NCBI GenBank assembly: GCA_016873225.1
Contig: VGXS01000010.1
Location: forward strand, 45,913 to 109,912
Source of the DNA: Planctomycetota bacterium
GTDB taxonomy: Bacteria > Planctomycetota > Planctomycetia > Gemmatales > Gemmataceae
DNA: 64,000 nucleotides
Direction of reading: 5' to 3'
Part shown: piece after piece, positions 8,583-18,900 of the stretch
Layout: every line of letters begins with the position of its first letter
Numbering within the stretch: the stretch's first letter is position 1
The notes under the pieces: generated by a model
What the model was told of the DNA's origin: nothing
The model's input: the letters and a program-made list of their open reading frames with translations, nothing else
Databases searched by the model: none
Position numbers and translations under genes: made by a program

Positions 8583-11500
8583 CGCTTTGCCGCCCCGGGG
8601 GAATCGCCGCCCGCGAGCCACTCGGAGAGCCGTTCCAGTTGCAAGTAGATCACGGGAACCACGAAGAGCGTGACGAGGGTGGAAAGGAAGCAGCCCCCCA
8701 GGATGCTGCGGGCCAGGGGCGCTCGTGTTTCCGAGCCCGGACCGACCCCGAAAGCCATGGGAACGGCCGCGACCATCGTGGCCATGGTCGTCATCAGGAT
8801 GGGACGCAGGCGCTGGGGGCATGCCTCCATCACAGCCATCAGCAATCCTCGCCCGGCCCGCCTTCTCTCGCGAATCACATCGACGAGAATGATCGAGTTT
8901 TTCATCACCAACCCCGCGAGTAGCACCATTCCGATCATGCTCATCAGGTTGAGGGTGTCGCCCGAAAACCACAGCACGGACAAGGCCCCTGTCACGCCGA
9001 ACGGAACGGCCACGAGAACCGTGAGGGGGTGAACCAGGGAATTGAACTGGATGCCGAGAATCATGTAGGAGGCGATGAACCCCAGCGCGAGGGCGCCCCA
9101 CATGCTGTCGAGTGTTTGCTGCATCGCCTGGGCGTTGCCAAGCTGCACGATCCTGTAACTTTCAGGAAGATCCAGATCGGCGCGGGTCTGCCTGGCGATC
9201 TCACCGGCCCTGGCGATCGCCTCCCCCTGGGAAATCCCGGGGGCCATGTTGGCCGTCAGCTCAACCTTCCTGAGGTGGTTGTACCTGGCGATGAGGGGGA
9301 GCGTGGAGATGGGCCGCCTGCTCACCAGGTCGGCCATGGGAACGAGAGCCGATCCGGGCGCGGTTTCATCGCCGCCCGCGCGGATGTAAAGATGGTCGAT
9401 GTCGTCGGGACTCGACCTTTCCTGCTCGGCAAGACGAATGCGCACATCCCGGCGACGGGATCCCTCGGTGAACCGGCCCATCCTGACCCCACCGAACGCG
9501 ACATTGAGCGTCCAGGCCAGCCTTTGGGTCGTGACCCCCGCGTCAGCGGCGCGATCCCTGTCGGGGCGGGCATGAATTTCCGTCATGCCCGGGCGGTAAT
9601 CGCTGTTGACATCGGAAACGGCACCGCTCGAGATGAGCCTTCCGCGGATCTCCTCCGACAGGCGGATCACGGTTTCCCAATCGGGGCCCTGAATGGCGAA
9701 GTTGACCGGGTAGCCGCGGGAGCTGGTGAAGCCTTGGGTTGAAAGGTCAAGCGCGATCGCCCGCATTCCGGCGATGCGTCCGAGTGTTCGCCTGGTGAGG
9801 TCGATCACCTGCGACTGGCTGAGCGTCCTGAGGTGGCGCGGCACAAGCCTCACGAAAATGGTGCCTTCGCTGACGAGGGCGCCCGGCCTGATCGCCACGG
9901 CGCTGTAAACCGTCGCCACCAATTCCTCATCGGTGACGGGATCCTTCAGGCCAATCATCGTCCTTTCACAATCGGCCAGCCTGTCGTCGACATAGTCGAG
10001 GCTCGACCCGACCGGACACACGACATTCACGATAAACCTATTCTGGTCTTCGCTGGGGACCAGTTCCCTGCCGATGGGCTTGAAGTCGAGCCGGGCGATC
10101 CCAGTCGCGGCTGCGGCTGGGCCCGGAAGGGGTACGGAGGCCCCGGCCAGGAACAGCCAAGCCGCCGCGGCGACGAGTGCCCCGCCGGCCAGCACCAGGG
10201 GTTGCCAACGGAGGGCCAGCCTGAGGAAGAACCTGTAGGCCGAGCCCGCCAGCCACATCACAAATTCCATGGGCTTGATGACCAAGGGAACAACAATCAA
10301 GCTGTCCGCGAGCCAGGAACAGCGTTTGGCGAGGGACAAGGGAAGACCGATCCATCCCGGGCGAACGGGTGGCGCCGGGGTCCCGGAATGCCTCACGGAC
10401 AGGAACCTCGCGCAAAGAACCGGGGTGATGGTCAGCGACACCACGAGGGAGAGCAGCACGGCGACCGTCACGGTGATGCCGAATTGGAAGAAAAACCTGC
10501 CGATGGCCCCCTTCATGAAGGCAACGGGCAGAAAGATCGCGGCGATGGATAGGGTGGCGGCCAGGGCGGCGAAGGTGATCTCGCGGGAGCCCCGCCTGGC
10601 GGCGACCGCGCGGCTTTCGCCCGCCTCCATGCGCCGGTAAATGTTTTCAAGCACCAGTATCGCGTCGTCGACGACGACGCCAACGGAAAGGGACAACGCC
10701 AGCAATGTCATGAAGTTCAGGGTGAAACCTCCCGCCTTCATCACGACCATCGTGCCCAACAGCGATGTCGGGATGCTGACGCAGACATTGAGCGTGCTGG
10801 ATGCCGATCCAAGGAACAGCAGGGTGACCATCGCCGTCAGGCAGATTCCCGTGACCAGTGCCAACTTCACTTCCTCGATGTCCTCGCGGATGAACATCGA
10901 GTAATCAACGGAGATGCCGATCTCGAGGCCCTCGGGCAAAAGGGCCCGCAGTTCGGGCAGGCGCTTCTTCACCTCGTCGCACAGTCCCACGACATTGGCC
11001 CCGTTGGCCCTGAGCACCCCCATGCCGACGGTGGTCTGCCGGTTGAAGCGGCCGAGGCCCCTTCTGTCGGTGAGGCCGTCCTCGATGTCCGCGACATCCT
11101 CGAGGCGGATGAGTCCCCCGTCTGGCGACTTCGCGACGACGACCCTGCCGAACTCGGCCGGTGTCCTCGCCTCGCCCATGATGCGAACAGTGATTTCCTG
11201 TCCCTCGGTCTTCAGGTACCCGGCCGGCCGCTCGACATGTTCCTCCCTGAGGGCGCGAACCACATCAAGCGGGTCGAGGCCGTGCCTTCGCAGGTCGTCG
11301 CCCCTGAGCCAGATGCGCATGTTCCGCTGCCTCAGGCCTCCGAACATGACGCCACCGCAACCGGGGATGGTCTGGATACGCTGCTTGAGAAGCGTGTCAA
11401 CGATATGATTGATCTCTGACAGCGGCCGCTTGCCGTGCGTCGCCAGCCACATCACCGGGAACTTGTTGAAGTTGATCTTGCTGATCGTTGGGGGATCGAT

Positions 11501-11866
11501 GTCGGCTGGGAGGCGGTGCGCCGCGGCGGCGACGGCGTTCTGCACATCCTGCATGGCGGCGTCGATGTCACGGTGGAGGTGGAAGAACACCGTGACAACC
11601 GATTGTCCCTCGAGGCTCTGAGATTGGATGTAATCGATCCCTTCGATCTGGGAGATCGCGTCCTCGATCACATCGGTGACATCATTGTCCATCACCTCGG
11701 GAGATGATGCCTCGCGGATGGTCGCGATGCTGACGACAGGAAAGTCGATTTCAGGCAGTTGGCTGATGCCGAGGTCCTTCCACGCCAGCAACCCGAACAC
11801 GACCATCGCCGCCGAGACCATGACGGCGAAAACCGGGTTGCGAAGGCTTGTGTCGGAAAGACGCAT
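8579..11866 (-). CDS. RND efflux pump subunit A (MdtBC-like)
   Basis: A 1095-residue RND pump closely related in layout to the next gene. The N-terminus RLSDTSLRNPVFAVM, the TM4 DD pair in GVVVDDAILVLEN (about residue 400), and the TM10 lysine in LAGLVMKNSIILVD are all present, so proton coupling looks intact. The TM6-TM7 region is about 35 residues longer than in AcrB and includes a Pro-rich stretch and an extra hydrophobic segment. The ATG at 11866 lies 7 bp after the adaptor gene's stop. Two different RND proteins behind one adaptor resembles the MdtABC arrangement, where MdtB and MdtC form a mixed trimer; a heterotrimer here is inference. No outer-membrane factor gene is in this operon. 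Confidence 0.93.
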   Translation of the reverse strand: MRLSDTSLRNPVFAVMVSAAMVVFGLLAWKDLGISQLPEIDFPVVSIATIREASSPEVMDNDVTDVIEDAISQIEGIDYIQSQSLEGQSVVTVFFHLHRDIDAAMQDVQNAVAAAAHRLPADIDPPTISKINFNKFPVMWLATHGKRPLSEINHIVDTLLKQRIQTIPGCGGVMFGGLRQRNMRIWLRGDDLRRHGLDPLDVVRALREEHVERPAGYLKTEGQEITVRIMGEARTPAEFGRVVVAKSPDGGLIRLEDVADIEDGLTDRRGLGRFNRQTTVGMGVLRANGANVVGLCDEVKKRLPELRALLPEGLEIGISVDYSMFIREDIEEVKLALVTGICLTAMVTLLFLGSASSTLNVCVSIPTSLLGTMVVMKAGGFTLNFMTLLALSLSVGVVVDDAILVLENIYRRMEAGESRAVAARRGSREITFAALAATLSIAAIFLPVAFMKGAIGRFFFQFGITVTVAVLLSLVVSLTITPVLCARFLSVRHSGTPAPPVRPGWIGLPLSLAKRCSWLADSLIVVPLVIKPMEFVMWLAGSAYRFFLRLALRWQPLVLAGGALVAAAAWLFLAGASVPLPGPAAAATGIARLDFKPIGRELVPSEDQNRFIVNVVCPVGSSLDYVDDRLADCERTMIGLKDPVTDEELVATVYSAVAIRPGALVSEGTIFVRLVPRHLRTLSQSQVIDLTRRTLGRIAGMRAIALDLSTQGFTSSRGYPVNFAIQGPDWETVIRLSEEIRGRLISSGAVSDVNSDYRPGMTEIHARPDRDRAADAGVTTQRLAWTLNVAFGGVRMGRFTEGSRRRDVRIRLAEQERSSPDDIDHLYIRAGGDETAPGSALVPMADLVSRRPISTLPLIARYNHLRKVELTANMAPGISQGEAIARAGEIARQTRADLDLPESYRIVQLGNAQAMQQTLDSMWGALALGFIASYMILGIQFNSLVHPLTVLVAVPFGVTGALSVLWFSGDTLNLMSMIGMVLLAGLVMKNSIILVDVIRERRRAGRGLLMAVMEACPQRLRPILMTTMATMVAAVPMAFGVGPGSETRAPLARSILGGCFLSTLVTLFVVPVIYLQLERLSEWLAGGDSPGAAKR

Positions 11867-11873
11867 CAGGTTT

Positions 11874-13388
11874 TCATGGGCCTTGGGTGGCCGCCAGTAT
11901 CCGCTTGGCCAATTCAGGCGGCATGTCGATGGGGGTGCGGTTTTCCAGGGCTTCGGCACCCTTTCTCACGATATATTCACCGGGTGAAAGCCCCCTGACA
12001 ACCTCGACGAATCCCGGTTGGCGCCGGCCCAGCTGCAGATCGTTCACTTCCTGGGCGACCCATTCGATGGATCCGTCCGACATCCTCGCCGGCGCGGGCC
12101 GGAAAACCACGAATCCGCGTTCCGTGGCCCTGACGGCCTCCTCGGGAATCACCACGGTGGATTCGGGCCCGGGAAGGGGGAAGGTGAGCCGTGCCGTCAT
12201 GCCTGGCCTGACCTTCTCGAGGAAAGGCTGGGGTGGCAATTCCGCCTTGCACTCGAACATGCGGGTGTCCGGATTGGCCACATCGGAAATGAAGAAGATC
12301 CGCCCGTGGAACCGGGGGCCCTCGAGGCCGGGGAGGGTGAAACGCACCTGATAGCCCGACCCCAGGGCGCCAGCCTGGCGCGCGACAAACGCGGCAAGGC
12401 CCGCCTCGGGCGTCGTCAGGAAAAGGGCTGCGGCGCTGGCCGCCTCGGTCTTGTCGCGAACACGATGGATTTCCTCCATGGCGACGGCCGCCCCGATGGC
12501 CTCCCAGAAACCGGAAAGGCCGGCAACCACCTGCCCGGAGATGTCACCCGTCTCGGCCTTGTCCCTGGCCTCGCGGAGAAAACGAGATGACTTTTCAGGA
12601 ACATGCCCGGCCACGCGAAGCCTTGTGAGGTCGGCCATGGTCAGGATGACGGTGTCGGGTTTCACATACTCGCCGACATTTCTCCTCCGCTGGTTGATTT
12701 GGCCGGCGAAGCGGGGGCGCACTTGTGACTTGCGCCAGTTCAGCTCAGCCCTGACGCGGGCCGCCGTTGCCGCTTGCCACTCGGCGACCATGGCCCGGCT
12801 TTCGGCCCTTGCCGCGACAAGTTCAGCCGCCGCGGCATTCAAGTCGGCCTGCGCCACCATCAGGTCGCTCTTGCGTTGTTCCCTTTCCTCCACGGAACTG
12901 ATGGCCCTCTCACCAATCACCATCATTCTTTCGGCGAGCAACTGCCTCGACTCGGCGCGTTTCTGGGATGCCATCGACTTTCCCTCGGCCGCTTCCGATT
13001 TCCTGAGGGCGGCCTCCGCGCGTTTTTCTGTGGCCACGGCGGTGTCGAGCGCGCTCTTGTACAGGTCTTGGTCGATTCGAGCCACGACGGTGCTGGTGTC
13101 GACATGCTGGCCTTCGCGCACCAGCATGTCCTCCAAAACCCCCTCGACTCCCGCCGGTATTTCGGTTTGTCGTTCCGCCTCGATGGAGCCGATGCTTTCC
13201 TCGACGGCGATGATCCGCTGGAAACCCACCTGGTGAAGTTCAACGCTTCTCTTGAGCCTGACTTGTGATGGCCGGGTTTCGCTGCCGCCCTTGGGGGCCT
13301 CCGCCCCGTGTCTTGAGCAGGCGGAGATACAGAGTGCCGCCGTCATGGCCAAGGCGCTGATCAATTGGGTTCGGCGCGATGGGGCCAT
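11874..13388 (-). CDS. Membrane fusion protein (HlyD/AcrA family), lipoprotein
   Basis: This periplasmic adaptor of 504 residues has an N-terminal signal with a lipobox (CISAC, lipidated Cys about residue 24). It follows the family order: biotinyl-lipoyl half (ERQTEIPAGVEGVLEDM), a long Ala/Glu/Arg-rich coiled-coil hairpin (about 100-200), the second lipoyl half, and a beta-barrel/C-terminal region ending near RGLSPGEYIVRKG. The ATG at 13388 is chosen because it gives the signal peptide directly. It is the first gene of the adaptor-RND-RND operon and would link both pumps to an outer-membrane channel encoded elsewhere. An insert around residues 285-370 (AAVAMEEIHRV onward) is longer than in AcrA. 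Confidence 0.9.
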   Translation of the reverse strand: MAPSRRTQLISALAMTAALCISACSRHGAEAPKGGSETRPSQVRLKRSVELHQVGFQRIIAVEESIGSIEAERQTEIPAGVEGVLEDMLVREGQHVDTSTVVARIDQDLYKSALDTAVATEKRAEAALRKSEAAEGKSMASQKRAESRQLLAERMMVIGERAISSVEEREQRKSDLMVAQADLNAAAAELVAARAESRAMVAEWQAATAARVRAELNWRKSQVRPRFAGQINQRRRNVGEYVKPDTVILTMADLTRLRVAGHVPEKSSRFLREARDKAETGDISGQVVAGLSGFWEAIGAAVAMEEIHRVRDKTEAASAAALFLTTPEAGLAAFVARQAGALGSGYQVRFTLPGLEGPRFHGRIFFISDVANPDTRMFECKAELPPQPFLEKVRPGMTARLTFPLPGPESTVVIPEEAVRATERGFVVFRPAPARMSDGSIEWVAQEVNDLQLGRRQPGFVEVVRGLSPGEYIVRKGAEALENRTPIDMPPELAKRILAATQGP

Positions 13389-13625
13389 GAGAACTGCTTG
13401 ATTCTTTCGTGGGGAGGTAGCGAGACAACACATAAGCTAAGCCACCGCGAAAATGCCGTCAATCAACTCTGTCCATGCCTTGGAAACCACCAATGGGTAT
13501 TGCGGGTCAACCGCCCAATTCCTATCTGACCATCAATTTTTCATGATCCTAAAATGATGTAGACTAGCTAACGCAGAAAGTGAGGCCCGAAAGATGGCCT
13601 GAGATTTGCGTCCGCGGAGTTGTCC

Positions 13626-14576
13626 ATGTTGTCCCATCCGCTGAAAGTCTTCTCGGGCCGCGCCAATCTTCCCTTAGCCGAAAAGATCGCGCTCAGCCTG
13701 GGCGACACTTTGGGAAAAATGACGGTGGCGTCTTTCCCCGATGGCGAAACCATGGTCCGGATCGACGAGGATGTTCGAGGTCGCGATGTTTTCGTGGTTC
13801 AGCCGACATGCCCGCCGGTGAATGAAAACCTGATGGAATTGCTGGTGATCCTTGACGCGTTCAAGCGCGCCAGCCCCTCCCGGTTGACGGTGGTTCTCCC
13901 TTACTACGGATACGCCCGCCAGGACCGGAAGGATGTCGGCAGGGTGCCCATCACCGCGAAGCTTGTGGCCAACCTGCTGGTGTCGGGAGGAGCCAACCGG
14001 GTTCTGGCCCTCGACCTTCATGCGGCCCAGATTCAGGGTTTCTTCGACATTCCCGTGGATCATCTCCATGCCGGCCCGGTCATCAACGACTATGTGAGAA
14101 GCCAACGGATTCCGCAGGCCGACTTCGTCGTTCTGAGCCCGGACGAGGGAAGTATCAAGAAGTCGTTGATGTACCAGAAGCGTTTGGGCGGGTCGATTGC
14201 CATCGTTGACAAGCGAAGGGCCAGCGCGACGGAAACGAGCCAGGCCAACCTTATTGGCGCGTCGCTGGAGGGGAAATCCGTCTTCATATTCGATGACATG
14301 ATTTCAACCGCCGGCAGCGTGGTGGGCGCCGCGAATGTGGCTCACAGGAGCGGTGCGCGGGAAATCACGGTCTGCGCCACCCATGGAGTCCTTTGTGGCG
14401 CCGCCATTGAAAGGCTTCAGTCGGCGCCGATCAAGGAAGTCGTTGTGACGGACTCGATTCCGCACGCCATCGAAAAGATGATCCCCAAGATCAAGGTCCT
14501 GTCCGTCGCCACACTGCTGGCCGAGGGTATCCGTCGCATCCACCACGACGAATCGGTCAGCAAGTTGTTCGAGTGA
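13626..14576 (+). CDS. prs: Ribose-phosphate pyrophosphokinase (PRPP synthetase)
   Basis: The 316-residue enzyme makes PRPP from ribose 5-phosphate and ATP for purine, pyrimidine, His and Trp synthesis. It has KVFSGRANLPLAEKIA at the N-terminus, the ATP-binding flexible-loop segment PYYGYARQDRKD, RVPITAKLVANLL, the Asp-His pair in ALDLHAAQIQGFFD, and the PRPP loop FDDMISTAG. The ATG at 13626 has GGAG at 13616-13619 with 6-nt spacing; a TTG at 13620 would touch that site. The segment after SPDEG (SIKKSLMYQKRLG) departs from the common GGVxRA form, so regulation may differ. It is divergent from the efflux operon across about 240 bp and ends 10 bp before the convergent DUF1501 gene. Confidence 0.95.
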   Translation: MLSHPLKVFSGRANLPLAEKIALSLGDTLGKMTVASFPDGETMVRIDEDVRGRDVFVVQPTCPPVNENLMELLVILDAFKRASPSRLTVVLPYYGYARQDRKDVGRVPITAKLVANLLVSGGANRVLALDLHAAQIQGFFDIPVDHLHAGPVINDYVRSQRIPQADFVVLSPDEGSIKKSLMYQKRLGGSIAIVDKRRASATETSQANLIGASLEGKSVFIFDDMISTAGSVVGAANVAHRSGAREITVCATHGVLCGAAIERLQSAPIKEVVVTDSIPHAIEKMIPKIKVLSVATLLAEGIRRIHHDESVSKLFE

Positions 14577-14586
14577 GGGGCGCAGA

Positions 14587-15990
14587 TCAGGCGATAATCG
14601 CCTTGGCCACCTCTCCATGGACATCCGTGAGCCTGAAATCCCTGCCGGCATGCCTGTAGGTCAGCCGCTTGTGGTCGAGTCCGAGCAGGTGAAGGATCGT
14701 GGCATGCAGGTCGTGGAAGTGAAGCTTGTCGCGGACGCCATAGTAGCCATATTCGTCGGTTTCCCCAAATGAAAATCCGGTCTTCACACCGCCTCCAGCC
14801 ATCCACATCGTGAAGGCATGGGGGTGGTGGTCTCGGCCGTCGCGCCCTTGCCCGGCGGGTGTCCTGCCGAATTCACCGCCCCAAAGGACAAGCGTGTCGT
14901 CCAGCATTCCACGGCGATCAAGGTCGTCCAGCAGCGCGGCGATCGGCTGGTCGACCTCTATGGCGTTGCGGGCGTGGTCTTTTTTGAGGCCGCCATGCTG
15001 GTCCCACTTGTAGCTGTGAGAGACCTGGATGAAGCGCACGCCTTTTTCCGCGAATCGTCGGGCGAGAAGGCAAAGCCTGCCGTAATTGCGTGTTTCCGGC
15101 CTTTCAAGGCCGTACATACGCAAGGTGGCTTCGCTTTCTCCTGAAATGTCCTGAAGTTCGGGCGCCGCCGCCTGCATCCTGAAGGCCAGTTCGAAGCTTT
15201 CAATCCGGCCTTCAAGGGCCTGGTCCGGGCCGGATGCGTCGAGGCGCGCCTGATTCAAGCGCTTCAAGTAATCAATCACATCCCTTTGGGCCTCACGCGG
15301 AGTCGACCCGCTGATGAAGGGAATCGCCACCTTGTCGGCCGGGGTGCCGGATGTTCCCAGCGGTGTGCCCTGGAACACGGCGGGAAGGAAGGCGCTCGAC
15401 CAGTTGTTCACTCCCCCGTGGCTCAGGGATGGGCAAAGGCTCACGAAGGCGGGCATGTCACGGTTTTCGGTGCCCAGTCCGTAGCTGATCCATGAACCCA
15501 TGCTAGGCCTGATGAAGGTGTCCGAACCCGTGTGCAGCTCAAGCAAGGCACCGCCATGCCGGGAGTTCGAGCCGTGCATGGCATTGAGAACGCACAATTT
15601 GTCGGCGTGCGTGGCCACATTGGGGAAAAGCGAACTCACCCAAAGTCCCGACTGGCCATGCCGGCTGAACTTCCAGGGCGAGGCAAGAAGATTGTCGGTG
15701 GGGCTTGAAACGATCCTGGGCTTGGCGAAGGGAAGCGGCTTGCCGTCGTCCCTGTCCAGGAGGGGCTTGTGGTCAAAGGTATCGACATGGCTGGGACCGC
15801 CATGCATGAAAAGGAATATTACCCGCTTGGCCTTCGGGGTGAAGTGGGGCTTCCTGGGGGCGAGCGGATCGTTACCCACGGCTGAACCGGCCGCTTCCTG
15901 CCCCAAAAGGCTGGCAAGGGCCATCGCGCCAAATCCGGTTCCGCTCGTGACAAGCATTTCCCTGCGTGAAGGAGGCTGCCTAATCGACAT
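14587..15990 (-). CDS. DUF1501 family secreted protein
   Basis: A 467-residue DUF1501 protein of the alkaline phosphatase/sulfatase-like fold, expanded in Planctomycetes. The N-terminus RREMLVTSGTGFGAMALASLL is twin-arginine-like, suggesting Tat export. Family motifs include FMHGGPSHVDTFDHKP, LWGGEFGRTP, and GRDHHPHAFTMW. Its start overlaps the end of the PSCyt1/PSD1 gene by 11 bp, and the two are normally found together. The biochemical role of the family is not settled; a role in degrading sulfated or complex polysaccharides has been proposed from context. The reading of the family is firm, that of the function is not. Confidence 0.93.
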   Translation of the reverse strand: MSIRQPPSRREMLVTSGTGFGAMALASLLGQEAAGSAVGNDPLAPRKPHFTPKAKRVIFLFMHGGPSHVDTFDHKPLLDRDDGKPLPFAKPRIVSSPTDNLLASPWKFSRHGQSGLWVSSLFPNVATHADKLCVLNAMHGSNSRHGGALLELHTGSDTFIRPSMGSWISYGLGTENRDMPAFVSLCPSLSHGGVNNWSSAFLPAVFQGTPLGTSGTPADKVAIPFISGSTPREAQRDVIDYLKRLNQARLDASGPDQALEGRIESFELAFRMQAAAPELQDISGESEATLRMYGLERPETRNYGRLCLLARRFAEKGVRFIQVSHSYKWDQHGGLKKDHARNAIEVDQPIAALLDDLDRRGMLDDTLVLWGGEFGRTPAGQGRDGRDHHPHAFTMWMAGGGVKTGFSFGETDEYGYYGVRDKLHFHDLHATILHLLGLDHKRLTYRHAGRDFRLTDVHGEVAKAIIA

Positions 15991-18900
15991 GGATGAACTC
16001 GCTGCTGGCCAGGATGGCGCGGCAGAACTCCTGCCACGCCTTGAGCGATGCCTTTGACGGATCGCCTGAAAAACGCGTCTTCAATGCGGCAATAAACCTC
16101 GCGGCCTCTTCCGTTTCAGGTTTTTCAGGGGGCCTTGAATAGGCCGCCAGGAACACCGACCTGATTCTTTTCTGGTCGGTTGCAGCACTGTCAGAAAGGA
16201 GTTTTGCGGCCCAGGATAGTGTCTTCTCATTCACCAGCCGACTGTTGAGCAGGGCCAGGGCCTGTGGCGCCACCGTGGTTGTCACCCGCTCCCCGTTCGA
16301 TGATCCCGGATCGGCGAAATCAAATGCCTGAAGAAACTCGTAGAGGGAACTTCTCGTGATAGGCAGGTAAACGGTGCGGCGATCGACATGATATTGGTCG
16401 AACTTCTCGCTCGCGGTGCTGGTGACATACTTGTGGTTGCCAACGGTCATCAACGACCCGCCCGTCGTCCTGTCCAGGTCTCCGGCGACGAAGATCACGC
16501 CATCCCGGATCACCTCGGCTTCCATCCGTTTCCTGTTCATTCGCCAGAACAGTTGGTTGTCAGGATCCTGCCGGAAGGAATCCCCGTCGTAGGCGCAGGA
16601 CATTTGATAAGTCGAGGTGTTCATGATCCTTTGGTGAAGTTTCTTGATCGACCAGCCATCCTTCTCGAATTCGGTGGCAAGCCAGTCGAGGAGCGGCTGG
16701 TTGGCCGGTCGAGATCCCAGGGCGCCAAAATTGTCAGGGGTTCTTACAAGTCCGCCCCCGAAGTGCCAGTGCCAGACGCGATTGACAAGCACGCGTGAGG
16801 TGAGTGGATGGCCTTTCTGGGTGATCCATCGGGCCAGTTCCAGCCTTCCGCTCGCACCTGCGCCGATTTTCGGACGATCGGCGGTTTCGATCGCCTTGGG
16901 GAAATCACGCGGAGAATCCTTGCCGAGCGTCAGGTAATTCCCACGCAGATGCACCTTGAGGTCTCCAATCGATCCCTCGCTGGCCGACATTGCCATGGGC
17001 TCCGCCGGAAGTTCCTTTTCGGATTTGGCCAGTGAGGACTTGATGACCTCGATTTGTTCCTTATCCACCGTCCTGACAAATTGATCCCTGTCCTTCGCTG
17101 CCTTGAAAGGTCCTGTTGCGCTGGCGATGATCCCGGGTATTTCCCGCTCGTCTGGAACACGATTCTTGTTTTCCTGCAGCCAAGCCACCCAGGCCCTCGT
17201 CAGGCCGATCGGCAGATTCCTTGTCTTGGCTAGTGAAACCAGATCCATGGGAGTGGTCCGCATGTCTTTCCTTGGAACCACAGCGAACTTGTCCAAATGC
17301 GGAACCGGACCATTCCTTTCAATTCGCAGCTTGTGCTTGGCACGCTTCAGCGAGACAAATGCGGCGAAGTTCCATTTCTGGGTTTCCGGCGTCCATGATC
17401 CAGTGACATGCGCCGCAACCGTCTCGCCGACCGGTTCCCCGTCAATCAGCATTTTCACGGGACGGGCCTCCGCCGCGGCATGACGGGTGTCGATCTGGTA
17501 GATGCCTTCGGAGGTTGTCGTGAAATCATATTCAGCGAAATTCGGAAGTTTCCCTCCGTTGTAAACGACTCCGATATCCTTGCCGTAGGAAGTGAAGTCC
17601 CTTATCAGGTTCCCCCGATTGAACTTCTCGGCTTCGAGGACGATCGCTCCCGATGTTTCCGCGGCAGGCATGGCCGGGGAAAGCGCGCCGGAGACTTTCT
17701 CGGATTCGATCCAATGCCCGGCCGCGATGGCAGCGGCATGATTCAGTGTGGCATCAGCCTTCACACTTTTGAATCCCGCGTCGATGAGTGAATCCAATTC
17801 GGCGCGGCGGACCTTGATATCCGTCAATGCCTTTTCGCGCAGGCTTGACGCACCGTTTTCAGGAACGGGACGCTCATGCCACATGGCGACAACCCTGAAG
17901 TTCTCCATGGTCTTGGTGCTCTTGAAAATGCCGGCGAGAGCGTAATAGTCGGCCGTGCTGACCGGGTCGTACTTGTGGTCGTGGCAGCGGGCGCAGCCGA
18001 AGGTCATTCCGAGGAAGGCCCTGCCCATCGTGTCGAGTTGTTCGTCAACAATGTCCATCTCCATTTTGCGGGGGTCGTCCTCGGCCAGCATCTTGGGGCC
18101 GATCACGAGGAAACCCGTCGCCGTGATGTTGCGTGATCGTTCGTCTGGGTCGGCGGCGGGAAGGAGGTCGCCCGCCAATTGCTCCGTCAGGAACCGGTCG
18201 TAAGGCTTGTCCTGGTTGAACGCCCGGATCACCCAGTCCCGGTACCTGAAGGCGTTGGCGTGTGCCATGTTCTCGTCCATTCCATTGCTGTCGGCGTATC
18301 TCGCGAGGTCGAGCCAATGACGGCCCCAGCGCTCCCCGTACGCTGGGCTTGCCAGCAATCTGTCCACAAGCCGGGAGAAAGAATCGGGGGATTCGTCATT
18401 CACGAAGTCGGCAACCTCGTCCTGCGTGGGCGGAAGGCCGGTCAGGTCGATCGTGGCCCGCCGCACCAGCAGGTGACGGGCCACCCGTGGCGCCGGTCGC
18501 ATCCCTCGCGCCTCGAGTCCGGCGAGAATAAACCGGTCGATGGGAGAGCGGCACCAGCCTGAATCGGCCACCTTGGGCGGGGCCGGGGCAATCGGGGGCT
18601 TGAAAGACCAAAGCGAGGCTCCGGATTGCGCGCTTGGAACAGGAGCCTTGGAAGTCACACCTGTGGGATCCCCCGGCCATCCCGCACCTGCCTTGATCCA
18701 TGCCTTGATGGCCAGGATTTCCTCCTTGCGAAGCTTTTCCTTGGGCGGCATCGAGTACGGTTCACCCTTTTCCACCACATGCAGGAGAAGGCTTGCATCA
18801 GGATTACCCGGAATGATGGCCGGCCCGCTTTCACCTCCAGCCATCAAGGCGGCCCTGGAATCAACCCTGAGGCCGCTTTTTTGTTTTTCGGGTCCGTGGC

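Noticed and set aside
13538..13565. TTTTCA-16 bp-TAGACT as a prs promoter
   Set aside because: Match to sigma-70 boxes is weak; the spacer is AT-rich enough for such matches by chance.
14580..14605. Palindrome AGGCGAT-A-ATCGCCT between prs and DUF1501 ends
   Set aside because: It has no T-tract on either strand and lies in the coding end of DUF1501; not convincing as a terminator.
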